Of a stretch of 64,000 nt of DNA, positions 10,158 through 20,859 are shown in pieces; position 1 is the stretch's first letter, and each line of letters starts with the position of its first letter. Source of the stretch: Clostridia bacterium UC5.1-2E3 (GTDB taxonomy: Bacteria > Bacillota > Clostridia > Lachnospirales > Lachnospiraceae); NCBI GenBank assembly GCA_001304875.1, contig BBZO01000007.1, forward strand, positions 58,604-122,603. Direction: 5' to 3'. The notes beneath the pieces were generated by a model. It was given only the letters and a program-made list of their open reading frames with translations. It was not told where the DNA came from and searched no databases. Made by a program: the position numbers and the translations under genes.

Positions 10158-11856
10158 TCACTTCCACCAATCCGGAACCCGCAGAACCGCTCCCTGGTCA
10201 GCGGAAGTCACCAGCGCCGCATACTTTTCCAGCGCGGGAGTCCGCGGCTTCACCACGGGCTTCACATGCTTAAGCCGCTCTTTAATCACCTCGTCCGGCA
10301 CATCCAGATCCAGACGGCGATTAGGGATGTCGATGATGATGCGGTCCCCTTCCTCTACCGCCGCGATGGGGCCGCCGGCCGCCGCCTCCGGCGAAATGTG
10401 TCCGATGCACGGTCCTCTCGTGGAACCGGAGAATCTTCCGTCGGTGACGAGGACACAGCTCTCGTCCATACCGCGGCCCACCAGAAGCGAGGTGGTCATA
10501 TGCATTTCGCGCATTCCCGGGCCGCCCTTGGGGCCCTCGTAGCGGATGACGATCACGTCGCCTTCCTTGATCTGATCGCTGGAAACCGCGTGGCTGGCGT
10601 CCTCCATGGAATGGAATACCCGGCGCGCCCTGTAAACTGGTACATGGACGGCTTCACGCCGGATTTTTCACCACAGCCCCGTCCGGCGCCAGGCTGCCGT
10701 AGAGAACGGCGATGCCGCCCTCCTCATTTTTGGGCTGGTTTACTGGGAAAATCACATCGTTTTCCACCAGTGGGACATCCTTTATGTTTTCCAGCACCGT
10801 TTTGCCGGTGACGGTCATGTGGCCGGGCTCCAGCTTCGACTCAATGGCTTTAAGAACGGAAGGAATGCCTCCGTTTTCGTGGAGCACGGAAAGCGGATAT
10901 TTTCCCGACGGCTTCAAGTTGCATATGTAGGGAACCTTCCGGCTGATTTCGTCGAAATCGGAGAGTGACAGCTGCACCTTCGCCTCGTTGGCGATGGACA
11001 TGAGGTGAAGCACCGTGTTGGTGGACGCGCCCATGGCCATGACGGCGCTGATTCCATTTAACAGTGCCTGCCGGGTGAGAATTTTTCGGGCCGTCAGTCC
11101 CTCGCCGATCATTTCCACCACGCGTTTTCCCGACAGTTTGGCGAAACGCCGCTTTTCCGCGGAGACGGCCAGCGCGGTGCAGGAGTGCGGCAGGGCCAGG
11201 CCCAGAATCTCCGCCAGACAGCCCATGGAATTGGCGGTGCCCAGCATGGCGCAGGTGCCGTAGGTGGGAAGCGCCCGCTTTTCGATCTCCAGAAGCTCAT
11301 CGACGGTCATTTTCCCGGTCTGCGTCTGGCCGATAAACTCGCGCATGTCTGTCAGCGTGATAATTTCTCTGTCCTTGTAGCTTCCCGCCATCATCGGGCC
11401 GCCGGGGACAATGATGGTCGGAATGTTGACCCGGGCCGCTGCCATGAGCATTCCGGGAACGATTTTGTCGCAGCCGGGCAGCATGACCATGGCGTCGAAA
11501 TGGTGCGCTTCGATCATCATTTCCACCGCGTCGGCGATATTTTCACGGCTGGGCAGGGGATAGCTCATGCCGCTGTGTCCCTGGCAGATGCCGTCGCAGA
11601 GGGCAATGGTGCTGAACTCGCGGGGGATTCCGCCCGCCTCCCAGATGCCCTGCTTCACATGCTCCGCGATTTCCTTAAGGTGAATATGCCCCGGAACCAT
11701 TTCCGTAAATGAATTGACAACGGCGATTAACGGTTTATGCAGGTCGCCGGTGTCCAGCCCGGTGCTGTAAAGAAGCGCCCGGTGCGCGGACCGCTCAATG
11801 CCGTTTATGAGCTCTCCGCTCTTGTAGCTGCTATACTGAAATCTCGATTCGTCCAA
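10158..11856 (-). CDS. IlvD/Edd family dehydratase, one frameshift
   Basis: Fe-S dehydratase family (dihydroxy-acid, 6-phosphogluconate or sugar-acid dehydratase). The cluster cysteines are visible in [11 protein letters not shown] and [11 protein letters not shown], followed by [17 protein letters not shown], and in the C-terminal half [16 protein letters not shown] and [16 protein letters not shown] chose TTG 11856 as start: a strong AGAAGGAGGG lies just upstream and this removes an overlap with the preceding gene's corrected stop; an in-frame ATG at 11892 is the alternative. The frame breaks near 10610-10655. Because its neighbours are a YkvI-type carrier and a nitrilase-fold enzyme and not ilv genes, it may work on a sugar acid and not in valine synthesis. 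Confidence 0.85.
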
Positions 11857-11878
11857 ACCGAATCCCTCCTTCTGGTTT

Positions 11879-12693
11879 CTATTGATCCGCAATCGGCGAG
11901 TAAAGCTCGGGATGGCGGTCGATCATCACGGTATTTCCCATCCGCGTCTCGTGGACGAGAGCCATGTCGATCTCCTGGTATAATATTTTTCTTCGTCCGG
12001 CCGGCACCGGCCAAGCACCTCTCCGATGGGAGAAATGACCTGGCTGCAGCCGCAGAATGGCGAATCCGGAAGCTCACCGGTGTAGTTCACCAGAGCGACG
12101 AACACATTGTTGTCCAGCGCCCGGACCTCGGACACTTTGTTGAGCCAGTCTCTGAAATAAGAGCCGTCCCGCCAGGCGGATGGACAGAGAATCAGATCCG
12201 CCCCGGCCAGCGCCAGAATCCGCGTCGTCTCCGGAAAACAGATGTCGTAGCAGATGACGATGCCGACTTTTCCGTATTTCGTCTGAAAGACGGGGAAAGA
12301 TTTTCCTCTGTTTAAATGAAGCTGCTCATTTCCCACCAGATGCGACTTGGAGTAGTGGCCGAGTATCTGCCCCTCGTCGTCGATCAGCACTGCCGTATTC
12401 TCCACGATGCCGGTTCCGGCAGTCCGCATGACCGGCGCCATCAGATGGACGCCCAGCTCCCCGGCCAGCGCCTGCATACGGCGGATGGTCGGCCCGTCTA
12501 AGGGCTCTGCCGCGGCTTTCATGGTCTCGTAATCGTAACAGTAGTACCCGGTGTTAAAGCCCTCGGGCAGACAAATGAAATCGGCTCCGTTTGCATGGGC
12601 CTCGCGGATTTTCTCTTCCGCCTTTCTGACATTTTTCTCCACCTGTCCCAGCTCCCAGAAATCCTGGACCAGGGCGATTTTAAATCTATTCAT
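11879..12693 (-). CDS. Carbon-nitrogen hydrolase (nitrilase superfamily), frameshift near C-terminus
   Basis: Cytosolic amidase-type enzyme of the nitrilase fold. The Glu-Lys-Cys triad is visible: Glu in FICLPEGFNTGYY, Lys in HYSKSHLVG and Cys in VICYDICFPE. It is closest in style to omega-amidase / N-carbamoyl-amine amidases; the substrate is unknown. ATG 12693 is preferred over GTG 12699 because of the spacing to AAAGGAG. The frame changes near 11985; the corrected tail runs ILYQEIDMALVHETRMGNT to a TAG at 11879-11881, a normal length (about 270 residues) for the family, whereas the uncorrected frame ends at 11926. Its start overlaps the transporter stop by a few bases, so the two are co-translated. 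Confidence 0.85.
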
Positions 12694-13774
12694 TGACACG
12701 CCGCTCCTTTACCTGTTTTGCGATGATGAACAGCACGAAAATGCCGCCCAGCACGCCGTAGACACCGTACACCAGACCGAGAAGCTGGTCAAACGGCAGA
12801 AGCATCGAGCAGAGAACGGACGCGACCACCAGAATGACGGCGAATCGGTTGTATTCCGGCGTTTTCTCTTTTCTAAAGGACGCGCACAGCGTAAACATGG
12901 ACGGCGCGCAGGAGGAGAAAATCGCCAGAAAGATGACGATTACAAAAATAAATCCAAGGATCGGGGAAATGGAATTGGCCAGATACAGGTTCGGGATCAT
13001 TAACCCGCTCATTTCCTCGATATTGCTGAACAGGGCGCAGCACATGACAATGTCTGCCGCCGCATAAAAAATCACGCCCACGATGGCTCCGTACACAAGC
13101 TCCTTTATTTTCTTGAAATTGGTCGCCGTCGCGGTGAAGAAAGGCGCCGACTGCAGCGGTGTGCAGGTGGTGTAGTAGAGTCCCGCCAGCCACCAGGTCG
13201 GTGCGATCCTGGCAAACGGAAGCGTTGGCGCCAGCTCGATGCCCGCGGACAGGCCTCCGATATGCTGTGCCAGATAGTAAATGCTGGTTCCGATCATCAG
13301 CACGATCATAAACGGGCCAATGCTGCCGATGATATTTACCAGTCCCTTGAGTCCCAGAATGATTGTCACCAGACATAAGATGCCGAGAAGAACAGAGCCC
13401 AGTTTGGTCGGAAGGCCGAAATGCTGGTTGAGTGACGCGCCAAACCCGGAAATCATCGTGACCGGAGCCGCGTAGAGAAGGCCCAGCGACAGCAGCTGGA
13501 ACACTTTCCCGACTTTGTCCCCACAGTAGTAGGTGAAAATATCCAGCGGGCTGTTGAAATTTTTCCGATGCCCCAGTTTGAAAAATGAGATCAGCAGGAA
13601 CAGATGCAGAAGTGCCTCCACTGCGATTCCTGCGAATCCCCAGATTCCGTAGCCGCAGAAATACTGCAGTGACGCCTGCCCGGTGACCGAGCCCGAGCCG
13701 ATGGCCCACGAGATAAACACGCCGCCGATTTTGATAATGTTGCCCCAACTTAAAGTATCTTTTGTTTCTGCCAT
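12686..13774 (-). CDS. YkvI-like membrane transporter (APC superfamily)
   Basis: Intact, about 360 residues, almost entirely hydrophobic with roughly ten predicted transmembrane segments and the YkvI-like opening WGNIIKIGGVFISWAIGSG (residues about 10-28). It is a cytoplasmic-membrane carrier; the family transports amino acids or related compounds but substrates are poorly established. The start at 13774 is preceded by GGAGGG at ideal distance; an upstream in-frame ATG at 13837 has none. It is the first gene of the minus-strand set 13774-9220 and is divergent from the LysR regulator, so it likely imports the compound processed by the downstream amidase, dehydratase and hydrolase. Confidence 0.85.
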   Translation of the reverse strand: MAETKDTLSWGNIIKIGGVFISWAIGSGSVTGQASLQYFCGYGIWGFAGIAVEALLHLFLLISFFKLGHRKNFNSPLDIFTYYCGDKVGKVFQLLSLGLLYAAPVTMISGFGASLNQHFGLPTKLGSVLLGILCLVTIILGLKGLVNIIGSIGPFMIVLMIGTSIYYLAQHIGGLSAGIELAPTLPFARIAPTWWLAGLYYTTCTPLQSAPFFTATATNFKKIKELVYGAIVGVIFYAAADIVMCCALFSNIEEMSGLMIPNLYLANSISPILGFIFVIVIFLAIFSSCAPSMFTLCASFRKEKTPEYNRFAVILVVASVLCSMLLPFDQLLGLVYGVYGVLGGIFVLFIIAKQVKERRVNE

Positions 13775-13850
13775 AGATTTCCCTCCATTCCTTTGTGCAG
13801 AATACCTTTTCCTATATGTCCATCTTACAAAAATCATTACTCAAAATCAA

Positions 13851-13888
13851 ACAAGTATATTTTGGAAAAACACAAGTATGATCTTGTG
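13851..13888. promoter_or_regulatory. Candidate LysR-type operator in the divergent intergenic region
   Basis: ACAAGTAT occurs at 13851-13858 and again at 13872-13879, exactly 21 bp apart (two helical turns). The second copy is part of a dyad CACAAG-N6-CTTGTG (13871-13888). The region lies between the YkvI gene and the divergent LysR gene, where LysR regulators normally bind to control both. Confidence 0.5.
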
Positions 13889-13948
13889 CTGTTTTCTGCG
13901 CTGTGTTACACTTTTCTCAAATAGAATTGAACGGGGGAGGCAGAAAAC

Positions 13949-14883
13949 ATGCAGGCAAATCAGGAGATTTTCATGCTGGTGGCAAAGGAAATGAGCATCA
14001 GCCGCGCGGCGCAGAAGGCATTCGTGTCGCAGCAGTGCGTCAGCGACCATATCAAACGGATGGAGCAGCATTATGGAGTGAAGCTGTTCACGCGGAAACC
14101 ACGTTTTCAGCTGACGGAGGCCGGCGCTTCCATGTTCGCCTCCCTCCAGAAAATCCAGGCGCTCGAGATGAGCCTCCAGAACCACATGTCGGAGTACGCA
14201 AGTGGCTGCCGCGGCAGCTTCACCATGGGTATCAGCGCGTCCCGCGCCCAGGTGATTCTCCCCCGCGTCATGCCCCGATACTGCCGGGCATTTCCCAATG
14301 TGGAGGTGCGCTTCTTTTTGAACGATACAGTGGTGCTGGAGGAGAATTTGCGAAAGGGTGAGGTGGATCTGTTTCTGGGGGTGAATACGCGTTACAGCGA
14401 CGATTTGTGTTATCGCCGGCTCTGTGAGGACGACCTGTGTTTTATGATTTCGCGGAGGCTTTGCGGGAGTATCTGGGGGAAGGATATGGGGAATCCAATG
14501 CGAACGCGAAAATGGAAGTGGATTTGAGAGAGTTTGCAGGGATTCCGTTTATCAAGAGCTATCCGACCAGCGTGATGAACTCGATTCTGCGAAGGTATCT
14601 GGACGAGAATCACATTTCACTCTACGAACCGTACCAGATCAGTGACACGGAAACGCAGATTCTGCTGTGCGCCCAGGGCGTCGGCGCGGCCATCGGGCCG
14701 CGGATGCTGTTTTCACGGATTGATGCGCATAATCTGAATTGTGCGGAGAATGAGTATATTTATGTGCTTCCGGTGAAAGGGCTGACGGAAACGCTGCGGA
14801 TTGATCTGGTGACGCGGAAAGGGATGGAAATGCCGGCGTTTGTGAGGGCGTTTGAGGAGATGGTGGTGGAGGTGGTGGGGTGA
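13949..14883 (+). CDS. LysR-family transcriptional regulator, one frameshift
   Basis: N-terminal winged helix-turn-helix of LysR type (residues about 1-60: EIFMLVAKEMSISRAAQKAF, SQQCVSDHIKRME, GVKLFTRKPR), then the effector-binding domain with GSFTMGISASRA and GEVDLFLGVN. ATG 13949 follows GGGGGAGG. The frame changes near 14440-14455, in the middle of the effector domain; the continuation (FAGIPFIKSYPTS, CAQGVGAAIGPRML) runs to 14883, giving the usual 310-residue length. It is divergent from the YkvI-amidase-dehydratase-hydrolase genes and very likely controls them, and itself, through the intergenic repeats. Confidence 0.88.
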
Positions 14884-15265
14884 AAGAAAGGGGAACGTTG
14901 GATGAAGGCAAGGGGAAGTAGGCAGGGAGAGAAGGAATGATGGATTTCAAGAAATGTCAATTTTTTAGAGCAGGATTCATTAAATACATTTTTCCTATAT
15001 ATGTTTGTTTTTTGTTTTTTTAATCGGATTTTTTTCATTTTAATACCTATTTCAGTTACCAACAGTTCTTGGACAATAGACTGACAGAATAAAATGCTTA
15101 TCCGCAGGACGAAATCGGACAACGAAAAAATTTAAACAGCGCCTCTAAACGGATCAAAAAAGATCAAATTTTAGAAAGAAATTTGTCACATTTTGAATCC
15201 TTTTGCATTTTATATATTGGAAGGGAATTTTCTCTTCAAATATTACACTTCAAGAGGAAAGAATC
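14884..15265. other. Intergenic stretch without recognised gene
   Basis: About 380 bases between the LysR gene and a small zinc-ribbon gene. The middle is very AT-rich with several T runs near 15005-15040. I see no convincing ORF, RNA gene or strong terminator hairpin in it. Confidence 0.5.
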
Positions 15266-15667
15266 ATGAGAGAGTTGTCTGTTTACTATTGTCCGAGGTG
15301 CGGTTTTTACGCATTTCATTGCTTGAGTAAGAATGCCATCTGTCCGAAATGTACGGAGGAAATGAAGCTTTTGGATATGCGGTGGCAGGAGTTCATGGAT
15401 CTGGATTGTGACAAGCGTGATGCGCTTTTGTCGGGGCGCCTGATATCCGATCATTCATTGGTATCGCGGCTTGCGAAGCCGTACCGGGAAAATAATGTCC
15501 GGCAGATTGTAGCTAATCTGCTGACGGTAATTGAAGAACTAGATGAGGAAATTAAACGGCTGGAGAGAGAGAATAAGAAAGAGAAGGAAACAGTTGAATG
15601 GATGCACAAAATGATATGGGATCTGGTTAGGGAGAGGAAGAATGCAGGTAGTGGCAAGAATGATTAA
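15266..15667 (+). CDS. Small hypothetical protein with N-terminal zinc ribbon and coiled coil
   Basis: A 133-residue protein I do not recognise. The N-terminus has two CxxC pairs (YYCPRCGF at residues about 7-13 and CPKCTEE about 28-34) that could bind one zinc ion. Residues about 88-120 are highly charged and heptad-like (EELDEEIKRLERENKKEK), suggesting a coiled coil. ATG 15266 is preceded by AAGAGGAAAG; an upstream in-frame ATG (15203) lacks a ribosome binding site. It stands alone between the catabolic set and the left polysaccharide operon, so the context says little. A DNA- or protein-binding role is possible but unproven. Confidence 0.65.
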   Translation: MRELSVYYCPRCGFYAFHCLSKNAICPKCTEEMKLLDMRWQEFMDLDCDKRDALLSGRLISDHSLVSRLAKPYRENNVRQIVANLLTVIEELDEEIKRLERENKKEKETVEWMHKMIWDLVRERKNAGSGKND

Positions 15668-15788
15668 ATTTCTTAGAGCGAAAAATTTCGGTGAAATGAA
15701 GAGGGGGAGAGACGCAGCACGTTAAAAACAGGGAAAAGCAGGAGTTTAGATGTTTAAACAGCAGCTCCGCTTTAATGGCATGGAGACC

Positions 15789-15832
15789 ACCTCTAGGCCA
15801 AGGCTTTTTGTTTGCAGCTTTGGCCTGGAGGT
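15789..15832 (-). terminator. Hairpin after the left operon, possible terminator
   Basis: Inverted repeat 15789-15804 / 15817-15832 (ACCTCTAGGCCAAGGC with GCTTTGGCCTGGAGGT, a few mismatches or wobbles) around a 12-base loop, immediately after the minus-strand stop at 15834. There is no uridine tract on the minus strand, so efficiency is uncertain. Confidence 0.5.
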
Positions 15833-15833
15833 T

Positions 15834-16988
15834 TTAGGGAACTGAAGTATAAAAGCAAGTGAGTCCAATTTCTTCCAAAATTCTTTTTGTTGCTTTTCCA
15901 TCGCATGCCTCCATATAAAACTGACGGCATGCCTGCAGATGTACATATTTTTCATTGTCCCATTCTTCGATAATTGCTTGATATAACTGCTCCGCATTTC
16001 TTGTTATGCGCCCGGGAAATTCTTCAAGCGGCATATAAAGTCCCCGCTTGGAAACATACTGTTCTAAATCCGGAACAAAAAATGCAAATGGTTTTTCAAA
16101 CAGCAAATAGTCAAAGACGATCGATGAATAATCCGTGATTAGGAAATCAATCACCGGAAGAAGCTCCTCCGCGGAAAACGAATCCGCGACGGCATCGCCT
16201 CTCCTGTGCATATGCGGATGAAATTTGACCAGCACCATCCACTCCGGCCCCAGCAGGTCTGAAAGCTTTCTGATCTCCGCCTCACCGGGGACATAGGGAG
16301 CCGTGAGCCTTCCCCTAAATGTCGGTGCCCAGAGAGCGATCCGCTTATTCCTTGCATCGGGGCACCTGGCATAAAACTGTCTGTGGCATTCCTCGCAATA
16401 TCCCGGCTCAAAATACCGGTCCGTCCTGCTGATGCCTAACGGCTTGACTTTTTCGGCCGGCAGCCGCATGGCGCTGGCGAACGGCTGCACGCAGGCTTTG
16501 CCGCTCACCGTAACCAGGTCATAATTTTTAAACACATTTCCCGGGTACCATCCCGGAATATCGTCGGCAGAATCGTATCCAAATTTTTTCAGAGCCCCGG
16601 CGGCGTGCCAGAGCTGGACAACGATCGTTTCTTTGCGCTTTCTGCACGAAGCGACAGGGAGAAAATTGTCGCAGATAAAGACACAGCGGGCGCGGGAATA
16701 AAGCTCCATGAAGCGGAGCATTTCTGACAGTAATTTTGTGATGGTCAAGGAACGATAATCGACAAAATAGCCTTGTATTTTGTAGTCCCCCTTTTCCAAA
16801 AGCTTTTTCACGCCAGCCATATTCTCCGGCATTTCATTGTGATGGCAGTCTGCGAATACGATGAACTGCCTGTCGGCTTTTCTGTTTTTATGCAGAAAAG
16901 CCGATAGAGAACAGGCAGCAGCACTGTCTGAACCGCCATTTTTAAAATTTGTTTTGATTTGAAATTTTAGCGCAGCCATCTTTTTCAT
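15834..16988 (-). CDS. TagF-like CDP-glycerol glycerophosphotransferase family protein
   Basis: Intact 384-residue catalytic domain of the TagF family, which polymerises or adds polyol-phosphate units from a CDP-polyol. Motifs in order: VQLWHAAGALKKFG (about residues 123-136), KPLGISRTDRYF, WAPTFRGR, VLVKFHPHMHRR, DFLITDYSSIVFDY, KRGLYMPLEEF and the terminal EACDGKATKRI. The protein lacks the N-terminal membrane-association region of full-length TagF, as is usual for capsule-cluster members. It is the last gene of the minus-strand operon 29582-15834, 10 bp after the GNAT gene. Confidence 0.9.
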   Translation of the reverse strand: MKKMAALKFQIKTNFKNGGSDSAAACSLSAFLHKNRKADRQFIVFADCHHNEMPENMAGVKKLLEKGDYKIQGYFVDYRSLTITKLLSEMLRFMELYSRARCVFICDNFLPVASCRKRKETIVVQLWHAAGALKKFGYDSADDIPGWYPGNVFKNYDLVTVSGKACVQPFASAMRLPAEKVKPLGISRTDRYFEPGYCEECHRQFYARCPDARNKRIALWAPTFRGRLTAPYVPGEAEIRKLSDLLGPEWMVLVKFHPHMHRRGDAVADSFSAEELLPVIDFLITDYSSIVFDYLLFEKPFAFFVPDLEQYVSKRGLYMPLEEFPGRITRNAEQLYQAIIEEWDNEKYVHLQACRQFYMEACDGKATKRILEEIGLTCFYTSVP

Positions 16989-16998
16989 TTAATGTTTT

Positions 16999-17787
16999 TT
17001 AATGTTTGCGGGCCAATTTTCCGTATTCACCGACACACCTGTTTCCCATCGCTTCCAGCAATCGTTTGCGCAGCCTTGCAGTCACGAAGGTATATACCTG
17101 GAATCCATCCGCCCACAGCTGATTGACCAGATATCCCTCCAATACGGAACCATAAACCCCGTTGCGGCTGTCCGGATCGACGATCAGGCCGCCGGTTGTA
17201 GCCAGATTCTCAAATTCTGCGTAGGAAGCGATATGAGCAATTATTTTTCCGTTTTCACGTATTACGTAGCTGCGCCCCATATCGGTCCGGATGCGCTCAG
17301 CCAGCTGAGCAGCCAGATCTTCGATTTCATAGTAGCCGCCGATTCCCTCATCTTTCGTGATCAGCTTTGCAATCTCTAACGTATCATCTTCTGATGCAGT
17401 TTCGATTTCACCGTCAAAATCGGAATCACGATAAGAGGTAAACTGGAAAACAGCTCCGTAAGAAGCCGTATATTGTTCCTGCAATACCTCGTGGAGTTTT
17501 TCGATCATATCGCGCTTTCCGGTTACAGAGCCGACCTTTTCATCCTCGATCAGCTTTGCGACTGCGGCCACGTCCCAATCCGTTTCCTCTGAATATACGC
17601 TAATGCTTGTGTGATATTTCATAACCACCAGACGCATCCCATTTTCATCAGAATCTATCCACACCTTCATGTTAGGATTTGCCAGGCCGTATTTCTTTAT
17701 ATCAATATACATATAAAGGCAATCCGGCACGCGGCGCCTTAAATAAGTTAAAATTGCCGGAATATCCGTTTCCTCTGCCCTTCTCAT
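16999..17787 (-). CDS. GNAT-fold N-acyltransferase
   Basis: About 262 residues. The C-terminal half shows GNAT features (SYVIRENGKIIAHIASYAEF, LATTGGLIVDPDSRNGVYGS as the acyl-donor binding loop, FVTARLRKRLLEAMGN). The start ATG 17787 overlaps the upstream stop as ATGA and has GGAGGTGG at proper spacing; the longer version starting at 17823 does not. It transfers an acyl group to an amine. Because the operon also encodes FkbH, an acyl carrier protein and a VOC epimerase-like protein, the donor could be an acyl-ACP made by them, paralleling the GNAT-VOC fusion at 36647; this is inference. Confidence 0.78.
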   Translation of the reverse strand: MRRAEETDIPAILTYLRRRVPDCLYMYIDIKKYGLANPNMKVWIDSDENGMRLVVMKYHTSISVYSEETDWDVAAVAKLIEDEKVGSVTGKRDMIEKLHEVLQEQYTASYGAVFQFTSYRDSDFDGEIETASEDDTLEIAKLITKDEGIGGYYEIEDLAAQLAERIRTDMGRSYVIRENGKIIAHIASYAEFENLATTGGLIVDPDSRNGVYGSVLEGYLVNQLWADGFQVYTFVTARLRKRLLEAMGNRCVGEYGKLARKH

Positions 17788-20700
17788 TCCATAACCACCT
17801 CCGATTTTGACATGTTCCAGCACAATAGGCTGCCAATCCTGGGCGGGATCCCTTTTCGCAGCAGCTTCGCCTGCTTTATTTTTCCTGCCGCCAGGAATGT
17901 GTACTCCAGAAGCTCAAATATTTTTTTATCAAAACAGATTCCCAGCCCTTTTTTGCTGTAAGAAAGGGCCGTGTCACTGTATTCCTTCAATGCCTGGGCA
18001 AGTTCTTTTATATTGTTGGAACGGTAAAGCTCCAGAAGATACGTGCGCATAGGCATATATTTTTCATAGAGGCGGTAACGTTCACCGCATACGCTCATAA
18101 TGTCCCAATATTTTCCAGCCTCTCCCCCGAGAGTAATCGCCCGGGCGTATTTCCGGTCCGTTTTTCTGCGGTGGCGCCAGATAGAAATCCGATCGACCTG
18201 CTTTTGCTCTAAATAATCTAAATATTCTCTGCTTGGAAGCTCCGGATCTATGATGCGGGTAAACGGATGGACTGCGGTCTGGGAAATTTCACGCGTTTTC
18301 CAATTTCGGCCATAGTTTCCCTTGAGATAGACATCCATCATCTTTATGGCAGAAAACTTCCGGCCCTCAAAAAGGATTTCGGCCGTAAAACGGAGCAGGT
18401 AGGAGGGAATAAACTGCCGCCTGCCCCAGAATGCTTTTATAAAATACCGCTCGGTATTTTTCTTCGCCGGGGTTTTCATAAAACGGTTATATAACCATTT
18501 TCCGATGCGCTTTCGACCGCAAAGGGCGCACAGGGAGGAGACGAATACACGGCTGATCAGGCGTTTTTTGGAAGCCACTTCATAATCAGCGAGGATTCCC
18601 AACCATTTTCCAGCATCTGATTGAACTGGTTTTCCAATTTGCTGCGGGATGCGCTGCGCAGGATCTCGATCGTGATGAACAGGCCAAACTGGTCTCCGCA
18701 GCCGCTCCGCTCCACAGGGAAATCTAAAGATTCAGAGTCACAATACCGCACACAGAAGCGATGAAACCACGGATTTTCATACATGGAATCCAGATAACGG
18801 TTCGACCGCTTTTCTCTCGCAAATGCTTCTGTGAATCTCTGGCAGTCATCCGGGAGCATCGCGATTGTCAATTCGCCGTTTTCATCGGAATAGAGGCCGT
18901 TTTTAGCCGCCTGCCACAGAGTTTTTCCGAATAAAGAATATTTAATATGGTTGGCTTCACAAATGTCTGCCACTTCGGATAATAATTGGTATCGTTTCTT
19001 TTGAATCTCCGTAAGTTCGTGGGTCTCTTCTGTCTCATAGACTGTCTGGACAAATGCCGCGTCCGTTTCTTCGGTGTTTTCTGGAACTTCCCCGGACGGG
19101 TCTGCGGGCGCTTCTTTTTCGGGAAACAGTTCCCGGATATCGGGCAATTCTTCCTCCCCCAGCTGCTTTCGTATTTTGAGCCACAGCTCATATAAAGCGT
19201 ATTCATCCGGGGATTCGCTAATGAGACGTTCCAATGTCTCGCGCATTTGCGTGAGCACAAGTCCATGATTGCTGAAGCCGGATAGATGCTCATATATCTC
19301 TAGCGCTTCCGAATGATCTTTGCGCTTGAAACATGCCTCTGCCTTGAGATACAATAGCTCAGAGTCCTCCGGAAATAAAGAAAGCCCCTGTTCGGCCGCC
19401 TCATATAACGCATCCGGCGCGATTCCTGCCCGGACTCTCAGCTTTAAATCCAGCTTATATACAAACGGATTCTCCGGATACTGGACCAGCAAAGCGTCTA
19501 CCGTCTGGCGGCATATCGCGTTTTCCTCGCATTCATAGGCACTTACCGCTTTTTTAATTTCCTGGTACAGGGAGTCCATCGCTGTCAATTCGTCTGTTAT
19601 CGGGCGATTAAGAGCTTTGCGGGCCTTTAAAAGTTTTCCAGCCCAGGCTAAGTGCTGTTCGTGGAAAGCCAGGAGTATCACCGCATATAATTCGCTGTCG
19701 CCAATGTCAATCAAAAACGGATGGCATTTTCGATACCAGTTTATCCATCCTGTGAGTGACGAACTGCCTATAAAACGATTGTGGCATTGTACCTGGAGAT
19801 ATGCATCAAAATAGTTTCGTAATCCTTCGTAATCCTTTTTCGCGAGATACTCCTGAAAATCTTCTTCTTTACGTTTCTTATCATAAAGCTGCTGAATTTT
19901 TGCGGCTGTAAATAAGTCAGCGTCCATTGAGACACGGAACTTATTCGCCGTTTGTGCCACCTGTATTTTTTTCGCTTTATGTAAGTCCGCATCAGGGACT
20001 TTCGATTAATTCTCCGCTCAAAATCCGCGGCAATCCGCTCACCGGGAACCGTCATACTGCGAACGCAAAATTCATGCGTGCTTCTTGTCACTCCGCCGCC
20101 GGGAACATACTGCCAGTCGTCATCGAATCCGATGCATAAACAATCTCCGGCTCTCTGCGGAACCGGCATCATCGTATTCTCAAATGGGACGTATCGGGGC
20201 TTCCCAAAGTATTCTTTATTCCAAAAATGGGGAGAACCTGCAAAACGTTGTACATAATACTTTGAATCGTCCTCGCTGTAGTGAAATGCTTCTTTATCAA
20301 TCCTGTTTAAGACAGCTCGTTTTCCCAGGATTTTACTCAAAAACCAATAGAAGCTGAAATGAGTTGTCTCTCCAATGCGCAGTGAATATTGATAGGGCAG
20401 TGAGGTCAGCTCTGTATGCCGCGTCAAGGCGTCAATATACGTTTTCTTTGCCTTTTCTCCCTCGGGAACAGGGTCCATTATAATTACGTCTATCATAATT
20501 CCTGTCCGCTCCGGATTGGTCAAATCATATCGATATATAGCTGCGGTTTTTGTATCTACGTAATGATTCGCTGTCATCGCCAGACCGGCATCCTCATCCT
20601 GTGTATTTAAGACGATTCCTTCTGGAAGCTTGCCTGCCGTTCCTGTCAAAAGTTTATTCCAATTATCTCTGGTCATAATGATATCTGCATCATCATCCCA

Positions 20701-20832
20701 CGGAATAAACCCTTTATGCCGTATAGCTCCCAGCAGTGTACCGGCGGTCAGGTAATAATCTACATTATTTTCACGGCACAGCCGGTCAACATCCTTCAAT
20801 AGCTGAAGAACTTTCTCCTGTAACTCAGTCAT
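17784..20832 (-). CDS. Large LicD-family protein: LicD domain, TPR-like middle, degenerate second LicD-like domain (two frameshifts)
   Basis: Reconstructed as one protein of about 1015 residues. The N-terminal LicD domain has AGTLLGAIRHKGF and IPWDDDADIIM (residues about 30-55). At an A7 run (19971-19977 region) the frame shifts from KRKKYRWHK to KRKK.QVAQTANKF and continues into about 280 residues of TPR-like helical repeats. A second LicD-like domain follows (IKYSLFGKTLWQAAKNGLYS, AEILFEGRKFSAIKMMDVYL), crossing another frameshift near 18600. In the second copy the catalytic DDD is replaced by DENGE. The 19960 reading frame has no ribosome binding site of its own, supporting a single protein. 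It is expected to attach a phospho-substituent from a CDP donor, perhaps with the TPR region and second domain as scaffold. Confidence 0.7.
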
Positions 20833-20859
20833 GCTCTTTCTCCTTAAGCTTTTTTGCCC

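Noticed and set aside
10158..11856. Naming the dehydratase ilvD
   Set aside because: No other branched-chain genes are nearby and the IlvD/Edd family covers several sugar-acid dehydratases; a gene symbol is not justified.
9202..12501. Long plus-strand ORFs opposite the hydrolase, dehydratase and amidase genes
   Set aside because: They are shadows of GC-rich minus-strand genes: low-complexity Arg/Ser/Pro-rich translations without recognisable motifs.
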